Positions 21,001 through 23,278 of a stretch of 23,278 nucleotides of DNA are shown piece by piece. Every line of letters starts with the position of its first letter. The stretch's first letter is position 1. Below the pieces are notes generated by a model, which was given only the letters and a program-made list of their open reading frames with translations, was not told the origin of the DNA and searched no databases. This DNA comes from Bacillota bacterium. Lineage in GTDB: Bacteria > Bacillota > Clostridia > Acetivibrionales > DSM-1351. A program made the position numbers and the translations under genes. The stretch lies in NCBI GenBank assembly GCA_023412275.1, contig JAEYNY010000137.1, forward strand, positions 1 through 23,278, written 5' to 3'.

Positions 21001-23278
21001 GATATACAAACATTACGTCAAATAATGCATTTCTTGAAATTTCACTTTGAATATTCAAATCTTCTACAAGTTGCTCAAATGGGTATTCCTGATTCTCATA
21101 TGCTTGCAGGGTCATTTCCTTTACAGTATTAATAAAGCCAAGAACTGTCTCATCTTTACGGGGTCTGGCCCTCATTGCAAGGGTATTGATAAACATACCC
21201 ATCATATTTTCAATATCCTTGTGCGTTCTCCCGGATATAGGACTTCCCACAATGATATCTTCCTGCCGACTGTATTTGCCAAGCAAAATCATTACGGCGG
21301 ACAATAGTATCATATACTCTGTTGAACCTGTACTTTTTGAGACCTTCATAATTTGGTCCTTTATTTCTTTACCGAATGACGTTTTTACCATTTTACCTGT
21401 GTAGCTGCGATTTTGTGGGCGGGTAAAATCATAGGGCAGGTCAATAACAGGTATTTCCCCTGCAAAGGTCTTCATCCAGAATTCTTTTTGTTTGGAAAAA
21501 TCTCTGGTATTCATCCACTCGCTATAATCCTTGTATTGGATTCTGAGTTCTTCCAAATCCATAGCATTATAACGTTTTAAGAGCTCATTTATAAATACAC
21601 CCTCACTTACACCATCTGAAACAATATGATGCATATCAAGAAGAATGTACATTTCATCATTTGTCTTTGCAATCTGCATTCTTATCAGCGGAAGCTTTTC
21701 CAGTTCAAATCTTCTGACGAATGCTTCTGCAAGTTCGTCAACCGACCGCTGTGATTCAATATATGTAAAGTCAACAACAGGATTTTCGTGGATTTCCTGT
21801 ACCAAATTGCCGTCCTGCATGTGGAACTCAGTTCTTAAAATCTCATGCCTGTGCAGAAGGTATGAAAAAGCGTCCCTTAGCTTTTCAATGTCTAGACTGC
21901 CTCTGACCCGCATAACATTTGGCATATTATACGAAATACCGGACTCATCAATCTGGTACATAAAGTACATTCTCTTTTGGGTTGAGGACATGGGATAATA
22001 TTTTTTGGTTTCTGCTTTGGGTATGGAAGTATATTGTCCCTTAATTCGGGTTTCCAATTCCTCAGCAATCTCTTCAGCTGTAGGTTTGCCGAATATAAGC
22101 TGCAACGGAAGTCTTATTCCGGTATTAATCTCAATCTGGTTTATGACACGGGTAGCTCTAAGACTATGGCCTCCGATTTCAAAAAAATTGTCCCGAACTC
22201 CAATTTTCTCTTTATTTAAGACCTCTTCAAATATGCTGCAAATACTTTTTTCAATCTCATTTCTTGGAGCCAGATACTCTGTGCTACTCTTGACATCTAT
22301 TACAGGCAGCTTTCTCTTGTCAATTTTTCCGTTCAAAGTAAGAGGTATTTCATCGATTGTCATCATGTAATTCGGTATCATGTAATCCGGGAGTATTCTT
22401 CTCATTTTCTCCCTTACTTGATCATATCTCATGGCTATATCTGACACCGGATAAGCATAAAGCTCATTTTCTCCGTTTTCGTCTTTCCTTGGTATTACTA
22501 CAGCATCATTGATACCCTCGATGCTGCGCAGAACATTTTCAATCTCCGCTGTTTCAATTCTGAACCCTCTGATTTTTACCTGATCATCTATTCTGTCAAT
22601 GAATTCAATAGTACCGTCAGGCAGCCAGCGTGCCAGATCTCCTGACCTATACAGCTTACCTTCTTCAAATGGGTTATCTATAAACTTTTCCGCTGTCAGT
22701 TCAGCTTTATTTAAATATCCGGTAGCCAAACCTATGCCACTGATGCATAGCTCTCCTACGATGCCAATACCGCAAAGCCTGATTCCATCTAAAATATAAA
22801 TATGCAAATTTTCTACGGGATTTCCTATAGTAACGATTTTTTCACTATCTTTTTCCATAAGTGTACTGGTGGCAAAAACGGTGGCTTCTGTGGGGCCGTA
22901 TTCGTTATGAATCTCAACCTCTCCCCCAAGAAGGTCATAAGCTTTGTTTAAAAGCGCTTTGTCCAGTTTTTCTCCTCCAAGAACAATGCATTTCAGGTTT
23001 TTAGGCTTTTTCAAATTCTTATCCATACAGATTGTTTTAAGCAAGGATGGAGTAAGCTTAACCAATGCAATTTCATCGTTTTTGAAAATATCTGCTATAC
23101 CATCGTCAATATTTTCATAAATAAAACATTTGCTACCAAAGGAAACCGGTCCAAATATGGATGGAACTGTCAAATCAAATGAAGGGTTAGTGAATAAAGG
23201 TGTTACTCCTACATCACCCTTGTAAAATCTGTCTCTGACAATATATAAATGGTTGACAACAGATTTATGTCTTACCAC
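3035..23278 (-). CDS. Giant nonribosomal peptide synthetase, C-terminal 6747 residues (partial)
   Basis: This single open frame is the 3' end of a multimodular NRPS. It enters from the right edge just after the TSGTTGKPKG (A3) motif of an adenylation domain, so the apparent first residue is not the real start. Domain order is A(partial)-T, then six times C-A-T, then a C-terminal half-condensation-like extension. Module starts are near residues 427, 1455, 2474, 3499, 4522 and 5544, a regular period of about 1020. All C domains have HHxxSDG. Six carriers have GGHSL and the last has GGNSI. Every A domain keeps YGPTE, the A7 TGDL/SGDL-type motif, KIRG and the A10 GK(I/L/V)D lysine. By collinearity the C-terminal part of the peptide should be Asx-like, Asn, large hydrophobic, Val, Val, Val, Leu. 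No epimerisation, methylation, reductase or thioesterase domain is seen. It is a soluble cytoplasmic megaenzyme needing a phosphopantetheinyl transferase encoded elsewhere. The product is unknown. Confidence 0.98.
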   Translation of the reverse strand: MVRHKSVVNHLYIVRDRFYKGDVGVTPLFTNPSFDLTVPSIFGPVSFGSKCFIYENIDDGIADIFKNDEIALVKLTPSLLKTICMDKNLKKPKNLKCIVLGGEKLDKALLNKAYDLLGGEVEIHNEYGPTEATVFATSTLMEKDSEKIVTIGNPVENLHIYILDGIRLCGIGIVGELCISGIGLATGYLNKAELTAEKFIDNPFEEGKLYRSGDLARWLPDGTIEFIDRIDDQVKIRGFRIETAEIENVLRSIEGINDAVVIPRKDENGENELYAYPVSDIAMRYDQVREKMRRILPDYMIPNYMMTIDEIPLTLNGKIDKRKLPVIDVKSSTEYLAPRNEIEKSICSIFEEVLNKEKIGVRDNFFEIGGHSLRATRVINQIEINTGIRLPLQLIFGKPTAEEIAEELETRIKGQYTSIPKAETKKYYPMSSTQKRMYFMYQIDESGISYNMPNVMRVRGSLDIEKLRDAFSYLLHRHEILRTEFHMQDGNLVQEIHENPVVDFTYIESQRSVDELAEAFVRRFELEKLPLIRMQIAKTNDEMYILLDMHHIVSDGVSEGVFINELLKRYNAMDLEELRIQYKDYSEWMNTRDFSKQKEFWMKTFAGEIPVIDLPYDFTRPQNRSYTGKMVKTSFGKEIKDQIMKVSKSTGSTEYMILLSAVMILLGKYSRQEDIIVGSPISGRTHKDIENMMGMFINTLAMRARPRKDETVLGFINTVKEMTLQAYENQEYPFEQLVEDLNIQSEISRNALFDVMFVYQNYEKRNLKSKELTLEACAPEIDIEKFDLTIHVDVTDDEYLVGFNYCLDLFCEDSIRIMMQHLEVILCSMMADTSQKIKDVGILNVDEKDQVIHQFNNTFEPYSLEKTVIEMFEEQAKRSPDNIALEYGDTRFTYGEVNAKANCIASKLRNLGVKNDDRVAIIAERSIETVLGIVAVLKAGGAYVPVDPGYPVDRIQFMLEDCSPKAILMGKTEQSLKDCIMTLNIETIDLKNLENYSGIQDNIPLICSEDSLVYIIYTSGTTGKPKGVMIEHRSLMNYITYARNSYVKSDICMPFFTNPSFDLTQTSIFLPLCFGGKLVVYNDTVDNDINNIFRNQELTSVKLTPLHLKEAAALQDVDRLPNLNSLILGGEELDSHTSRLIMDKYGEHIDIHNEYGPTETTIGCCDYIYHKEVKTRTVSIGKPIANTQIFIMNDGEPCGIGVPGELCIAGIGVARGYLNRPELNAEKFIDNPFGDGKMYRSGDLARWTSNGNLEYMGRIDEQVKIRGFRVEPGEIENVIKKLEDIKEAVVIAREKDGIKYLLAYVVSDKTIDIGKIKNLLNSELPNYMVPARIMQIESLPMNKNGKLDKKSLPEIELSGSDEFEAPRNETEEKICGIFKEILGVQKVGIHDVFFDLGGHSLSATKLVNRIGSELGVKVPLKTIFRAGSPEEISKELDKLRENIYSPIPMAKDMECYPMSSSQKRLYLINQIGDVSTVYNISGSFYLYGEFDEMKIKHAVEKMTERHEILRTSFHMINGEMVQKISQNNKIDFSVIEDGRTELNKLQDDFRKPFDLQEAPLMRVCAVKRENQTALLVDIHHIISDGMSMDILKEELLKLYSGEELNEIRVHYKDYSQWMNQRDLSRQKEYWVSRFSDEVPVLNLPLDYKRPSIQSFKGGGVSTFIGPDRTAAIKNLARRTGTTEYMVLLSAVFILLGKYSRQADITVGSPVSGRTHKDTEGMLGMFVNTLVMRAKPETTKQYTDFLSEIREICLSAYENQEFPFEELLEEIKVNRDISRNPLFDVMFSVQNNRNFDDEFEGININETTEVLNHNIAKFDLAISAGESNGGYLVLFEYCSDLFKKESILAMAGHFKKIIDEITDSNDLTLAEINTVTNEEKNLILNVFNDTSKQYAKDRTVVELFEEQVKNSPDRIAITYKDTKITYSELNNRVNCIAVRLREMGIRPDDFVAVMAERSMEMIVGMLAVIKAGAAYVPIDASYPVERIDYILEDSRAKAVLVYNAEVKTDIPVINLAEKQLWEGAQENLPIINKPKDLMYLIYTSGTSGKPKGVMLEHRGVVSMTSYLADLYQMSGDDIVLQFANCIFDASVWELTISLFTGASLCLIPQEIIADIKLFEEYVEEHNVTVTLLPPQFCLQTSVKGLRVLTTGGSAANREVIRKYSEKIRFINAYGPTENTVLATHWEYVPSTEIPNNIPIGKPIYNSRIYILDGNNLCGTGIPGELCITGDGVARGYLNLPVLTNEKFIDNPFGEGKMYRSGDLARWMPDGNIEYLGRIDEQVKIRGFRIELEEIESVIRKIPYIKDSVAIAKPDSSGDNAIYAYLVSDEEVNLGVLKDEIRKFLPDYMIPGYMMQIESIPVTGSGKVDKRALPDIEIRSSGEYYAPRNEMEAIICAAFCEVLNLEQTGIHDDFFELGGHSLRATKLVNKIEADTGVRLALKDVFSSPTPELIASLVDAHSGKVYSSITPAIQKEYYAVSSAQKRMYLLNELDNTGVAYNISGILELSGKLDSVKFSKAVEQLTHRHEALRTSFTVINGEPVQVINDNVNIDIAFAEAEEADIMKLYREFVRPFDLSKAPLMRLMVVYTQNRISNILIDMHHIISDGMSLSIIQNDLIRLYNGEELPILDLQYKDYSEWMLSRDLTPQQEYWKNQLRDEIPVLEMPLDYPRPSKQKFNGSSVKSFIGEALKERLRQLAQKSGTTEYMVLFSALMILLSKYSRQHDIIVGSPVSGRNHKDTEAITGMFVNTLPLRAKPKDGKKYLEFLGEIKETCLKAYENQDYPFEEIVEAAGVSRDLSRNPLFDVMFVMENNEQNTENFDGLVFNDSVQDDRHTTSKFDLTFTLLPYKDGYQLLLEYSTDLYKEDSVLGIMNHYIQVLESISANYYGTVGDIEMLTEADRVSIAKFNMTETDYPKGKTLVELLEEQVNKAPDSIAVVFDDTNITYYEMNKRSNILAGKLRSMGIQPDDRIAVLAERSVEMIIGICAILKAGGAYVPIDTRYPKARIRYIIEDCSAKAVLVHKNLIDAGIPVIDLAEKSIWEGSSDNLPTVNTPSDLAYIIYTSGTTGNPKGSMIEHRSVIRLVKDTNYITFGTDSVILQTGAMAFDASTMEVWGPLLNGGKLVLADYDVILEANALEKVILKHKVNTMWLTSTLFNQLVEMKCSIFDSLDTLLIGGEKLSEKHVRIFKKENAKTRLINGYGPTENTTFTTTFCIPDDFEKIPIGTPIANTRVYIVDDHKELCGIGIPGEICAAGAGVSRGYLNRPELTEEKFIPGVLGEDVLYCTGDLGRWLPDGNIEYLGRIDEQIKIRGFRIELSEIETVIKGLDEVSDCAVMVREDEVVQKAIYAYIVPKNTISTMDVKEQLRKLLPDYMIPSFIAMLDKLPVTANGKLDKRALNNIKASSLREQVAPGTHTEKLIYSIFSNVLKTDELSIKDDFFEMGGHSLRAMRVINEIEEEMGIRLSLKDIFEYPTIEKLSQFAEKAINGGFEPIPAVEQNKYYPMSSAQKRMYMIYQMDETGLSYNMPFIMKVSGGQLDFGRLEHAFTELLRRHEILRTVFKMIGGNLVQEIQDKPLVDCVYEECNDSLENIINSFVRKFKLEELPLIRLKVVRTKSEEYVMLDMHHIISDGMSSVIMFDELMKLYGEKELMPLRVQYKDYSQWINSRDFNSQRQYWKDQFTGDIPVLDFPLDFTRPQIQTFRGKTIETTITDETRSKIIKLTQDTGTTEYMVLLAAFTMLLGKYTRQEDIVVGSPISGRTHKDTESMLGMFVNTLAFRTFPEKEKSFGEFLKEVKSTVMNGYDNQEYPFEELLEDLNIERTISRNPLFDVMFVYQNNEKINLTTEEFSLEPCASGTDIEKFDITVIISPLEKGYTVSASYCTDLFKEESIDLLLVHFKNVIENAIGDTSLKLREISALDNDEYKKVTDRFNDNKTAYPAHKTIGELFVEQARLSPDSVALMSDSTAITYAELDILSDKIATALRNEGVRSGDFVAVTTERTLETIIGILGIVKAGGAYVPIDLNYPAERLKYILEDCKPKVYLQGKEKLPLDTGCKVVDITHIGDYPVETPENINGPEDLAYLIYTSGTTGTPKGVMVKHRNVVRLVKNTNYVSLDGNTVVMQTGSLAFDASTFEIWGALLNGGKLVIASNEVLTNEKYLYKEIVNKGVNTMWLTSSLYNQMISGNSSMFDSISYLLIGGEKLSEKHVNMLKAVNNKTHLINGYGPTENTTFTTTYEIEECMNQIPIGRPIANTQVYIMNGHEVCGIGMPGELCTSGDGLSDGYLNNPELTAEKFEPNIFGEGNMYHTGDLVRWLPDGNIEYLGRIDQQVKIRGFRIELGEIETTIRKSDTIKDVAVVLKEKTDNEKYICAYVVMKDGNEASGLKNELRKTLPEYMIPAKVIQLNELPLTINGKLDRKRLPEVDFTEDSEYIAPRNELENTVAGIFADILNIEKVGVTDNFFELGGHSLRATRLINRIEETAGARISLKDIFVYPTVEMICSFISENKNNSEYEHIPKAEVKTYYDMSSVQRRIYLLNQMEPDGIAYNMPRFMKIEGTLDAEKMKQAFINMMERHEILRTSFMMHDGRMVQQIEPSIDVDFEYSMLSNGDLEKTMRNFVRPFDLGKAPLFRVKLIENNGCWYMLFDIHHIISDGMSSSLFWKEVMQYYIGKNPDELNLQYRDYSEWMLSRDMKPQEEYWISKFENHVPELDLRLDYPRSRVQGFSGDTVEYAIGKELKQKIDQFCRTENVTPYMVFMSAVMVLLSIHSGQEEILLGTAMSGRTHKDTEEMLGMFVNTVVIDGNPAPLKQCIEFINEVRNASLKAAENQEYPFDELLDKLEVKRDISRNPLFDVMFVMQNNEKYMFDAGDMRITDISAEFKVEKFDITIAVGEQDSEYIVNMGYRNDLFKESSMQVMLSHLQAIINSMVQDPYQSIKDIQRISEDEQHKILNIFNNTDTDYPRNKAVSEILNEQAEESPDEIAVICGNDKISYAELGRKSDILAVKLRAMGVGRDDTVAVLAQTSIEMIIGICAILKAGGAYVPIDVRYPEARAQFIIRDCNPKVVLTYSARIDTEVPLIDLSDADIFEGAYSKVEVINKPTDLAYIIYTSGTTGNPKGTMIEHRSILRLVKNNNFLELDRDTVIMQTGAMAFDASTLEVWGSLLNGGKLILAEQEVILNANLLGAAIERYHVNTMWLTSTLFNQLIETDCRIFDSLKYLLIGGEKLSDKHVRMFKENNISTRLINGYGPTENTTFTTTYSIPDKFERMSIGSPVSNSKVYILDKNNNLCGINVPGELCTTGDGVARGYLNREELTGEKFTDNPFGEGRMYRTGDLARWLPDGNIEFLGRIDEQVKIRGFRVELGEIETVIKGIEGIKDCAVIVREDDKGDKRICAFIVEDDACREVDVRASLRNLFPDYMIPSYIAKLDSLPVTRNGKLDVRALPEILMEETDTYAAPENDTQKVIAGIFEDVLGIKKVGIKDDFFELGGHSLKATKVINRLEAEMGCRVSLKDMFTYSTVEKLSEIVDESNNNFTEIPIFEENPYYLMSSAQKRIFIVSQFDETRTAYNMPMVYVVHGELDIEKLKAAFSRLVYRHEILHTRFYMKQNEAVQEIIDSCRLDFEYEESSSFNVDEAVRKFVRPFDFMKGGLLRVKVIKHYDNYYLFVDTHHIISDGMSVSIMFKELSELYMGKELPELRIQYKDYCQWMTTRGIEKQKEYWLQEFSDEIPVLELPLDFKREKTQSFNGKIINSSIEEGIRENVKRLSKSTGATEYMVLLSAIMITLGRFSNQEDIVVGSPISGRTHKDVENLMGVFVNTLALRGKPEGHKKYIDFLNEIKEKLLKAYENQDYQFDDLVEALDIKRDFSRNPLFDVMFSFQNNDNAILEIDNITMEPVEHCMESQKFDLTIYIGESENSGYDMSIGYCTDLFKEDTIRNIINHFMLILKNTLENPEQKIMDIEILSPEEKDRLLNQFNNTGTTYPSNLTICHLFEKQADSAPDAIAAVYKGIKQSYSELNSAANRIANHLKRHNVGKEDIVGIMLEPSEFVLSGLLGILKSGAAYLPIDPDYPEERIEYMLEDSKAEILLTQQSLADKVEFSGKTICIDDDFSYESMEFVSENKPSDLAYVIYTSGSTGKPKGVMVEHRCITNLVYWHNRAYSVTEKDIATKYAGFGFDASVWEIYPYLAVGAQIHIIEKDLRMNMAGLNNYFEDNGITISFLPTQICEQFIKQDNRSLRVLLTGGDKLRSFISKGYSLVNNYGPTENTVVSTYFKVDREYDNIPIGKPVDNVRAYVIDKNYKLVPEGMPGQLAVAGDSLARGYLFNESLTKEKFIENVFSYDSRIYLTGDIVRWTKDGNLEYLGRCDEQVKIRGNRVEIGEIEKVALQFQGITDCVATVWETKSADKRIALYYCASEPIDAQELKAFIARFLPGYMIPNAYCLLDNMPVTSNGKVDKKKLPDPEAFEEKVEITVEMTEIMQNVLDVWKEVLETENIGVYDNFFDVGGNSILLISMHEKLEEIYPKALSISDIFANPSIVMLAEVIEKQQNRNGEYRQLKGIIFPEVFFSGDKENGGTGRYNYSCTQEQVHGIFRQEADYTELQNIFTGIYYYLLNNISKQEQIQVQCRISDSEYYSLDIDLENNHLLDSIVNKVKEAREHAVKNSYGLNEISRAFIENMDGNQVVPLLKFGNKSSKEESVLFDYEICIKIMEDTISFDLIQFNERLNGEYMEHMLNSYINLILKLFGLQ
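3038..3628 (-). other. C-terminal half-condensation-like extension of the NRPS
   Basis: About 197 residues (6551-6747) follow the last carrier. By eye they line up with the second half of this protein's own C domains. IFTGIYYYLLNNISKQEQIQV matches the LLSA...LGRFSNQEDIVV region with little identity but the same pattern. LDSIVNKVKEARE matches the FLNEIKEKLLKAYEN helix. FDYEICIKI and MLNSYINLIL match the closing FDLTIYIG and INHFMLIL segments. The catalytic HHxxxDG half is missing, and the SGRTH latch is not recognisable. There is no GxSxG thioesterase or Rossmann reductase motif. It could be a degenerate domain, a docking surface or a recruiting domain for a release enzyme; these are inferences. 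Confidence 0.7.
3629..6649 (-). other. NRPS module 7 (terminal): C-A-T, predicted Leu
   Basis: Residues 5544-6550. The C domain starts at YYLMSSAQKRI and has HHIISDG at 5668-5674 (6257-6277). The A3 motif is near 4861-4893 and reads TSGSTGKPKG. The code DAWFLGNVVK is identical to the classical Leu code of bacillary synthetases. The module differs from the other six: A8 is GRCDEQVKIRGNRVE, and the carrier has DVGGNSI with Ser6507 (3758-3760) in place of GGHSL. This suggests a different origin of the A-T part. It is the last complete module, so Leu should be the C-terminal residue unless the product is modified. Confidence 0.92.
6650..9715 (-). other. NRPS module 6: C-A-T, predicted Val
   Basis: Residues 4522-5543. 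The C domain starts at YYDMSSVQRRI, slightly divergent, with HHIISDG at 4646-4652 (9323-9343). The A3 motif is near 7931-7963. The code DALWLGGTFK again points to Val. The A domain is very like that of module 4 over long stretches around the substrate pocket (both share FNQL, TRLINGYGPTENTTF and similar blocks), which suggests duplication or gene conversion. The carrier has ELGGHSL with Ser5490 (6809-6811). Confidence 0.92.
9716..12784 (-). other. NRPS module 5: C-A-T, predicted Val
   Basis: Residues 3499-4521. The C domain starts at YYPMSSAQKRM and has HHIISDG at 3623-3629 (12392-12412). The A3 motif is near 11001-11031. The code DAFWLGGTFK differs from the textbook Val code only by Leu for Ile at position 299, making this the clearest Val prediction of the series. 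The carrier has ELGGHSL with Ser4466 (9881-9883). Confidence 0.92.
12785..15859 (-). other. NRPS module 4: C-A-T, predicted Val
   Basis: Residues 2474-3498. The C domain starts at YYAVSSAQKRM with HHIISDG at 2599-2605 (15464-15484). The A3 motif is near 14068-14102. The specificity code DAMWLGGTFK differs from the classical Val code DAFWIGGTFK at positions 239 (Met) and 299 (Leu). The wider pocket keeps Trp278 and the GGTF group typical of Val. The carrier has EMGGHSL with Ser3444 (12947-12949); its downstream RAM replaces the usual RAT. Ile is a less likely alternative. Confidence 0.9.
15860..18916 (-). other. NRPS module 3: C-A-T, large hydrophobic residue
   Basis: Residues 1455-2473. The C domain starts at CYPMSSSQKRL and has HHIISDG at 1579-1585 (18524-18544). 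The A3 motif is near 17133-17157 and reads TSGTSGKPKG. The specificity code is DAWLTGAVLK. It shares eight of ten positions with a known Leu code (DAWLYGAVMK) and has features of Tyr/Trp codes (Thr299, Ala322), so Leu or an aromatic residue is likely. The carrier has ELGGHSL with Ser2419 (16022-16024). Confidence 0.9.
18917..22000 (-). other. NRPS module 2: C-A-T, predicted Asn
   Basis: Residues 427-1454. The C domain opens with YYPMSSTQKRM and has catalytic HHIVSDG at 550-556 (21611-21631); by eye it looks like an LCL type. The A domain has its A3 motif near 20199-20229 and the code DLTKIGEIGK, which differs from the standard Asn code DLTKLGEVGK only by conservative changes at two positions. 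Asp codes usually have His rather than Glu at position 322, so Asn is preferred. The carrier has DLGGHSL with Ser1400 (19079-19081). The A domain closely resembles that of module 1, including a shared TNPSFDLT stretch, so the two probably share a recent ancestor. Confidence 0.92.
22001..23278 (-). other. NRPS module 1: partial A domain (Asx-like) and T domain
   Basis: Residues 1-426 begin inside the A domain after its A3 motif. The specificity residues, aligned by eye to GrsA-PheA, read DLPKVGEVFK. The nearest code I know is Asn (DLTKLGEVGK), with Pro in place of Thr at position 239 and Phe at 331, so Asn, Asp or a relative is likely but uncertain. The A8 motif is slightly unusual (DRIDDQVKIRG instead of GRIDEQ). 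The carrier has EIGGHSL with the phosphopantetheine Ser372 (22163-22165). The module's condensation domain, if any, is beyond the window. Confidence 0.85.

Noticed and set aside
1..23278. tRNA or rRNA genes
   Set aside because: I looked through the noncoding stretches and saw no cloverleaf-like or rRNA-like sequence; nearly all the rest is coding.

Overview
The window looks like AT-rich chromosomal DNA of an anaerobic, low-GC Gram-positive bacterium of the class Clostridia. The strong GGAGG ribosome sites, a tsaE-tsaB pair, an MntR-type manganese regulator and clostridial-style NRPS sequences all fit this. A Ruminiclostridium-like host is possible, but the sequence alone does not prove it.

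Layout. Positions 1-1669 (minus strand) hold a tight operon of a metal-dependent amidohydrolase, tsaE and the first codons of tsaB; the last two belong to the tRNA t6A modification pathway. A divergent spacer of about 200 bp leads to mntR (plus strand, 1869-2348). The 436-bp gap after mntR is filled by a roughly 308-bp imperfect palindrome that resembles a MITE, then by a short regulatory region with two abutting DtxR/MntR-like operator candidates. These face a truncated mntH, the Mn2+ importer gene that MntR normally controls. Only its N-terminus up to the DPAN motif of the first membrane helix survives. Its reading frame then runs into the transcription terminator of the next gene, which points the other way.

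Positions 3035-23278, 87% of the window, are one uninterrupted minus-strand reading frame of at least 6747 codons. It is the 3' part of a giant nonribosomal peptide synthetase whose 5' end lies beyond the right edge. It contains a partial adenylation (A) domain plus carrier (T), then six complete C-A-T modules. All six condensation (C) domains keep HHxxSDG, all seven carriers keep the phosphopantetheine serine, and all seven A domains keep the A10 lysine. No epimerisation, methyltransferase or thioesterase domain is visible. Specificity codes read by eye suggest the C-terminal part of the product as Asx-like - Asn - large hydrophobic - Val - Val - Val - Leu.

The most unusual point is the end of the synthetase. 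Instead of a thioesterase, the last carrier (a divergent GGNSI type) is followed by about 197 residues that resemble only the C-terminal half of a condensation domain, without the catalytic histidines. The gene then stops and a good terminator follows. How the peptide is released cannot be read from this window. The junction between mntH and the synthetase looks like a rearrangement scar at the edge of the biosynthetic locus.
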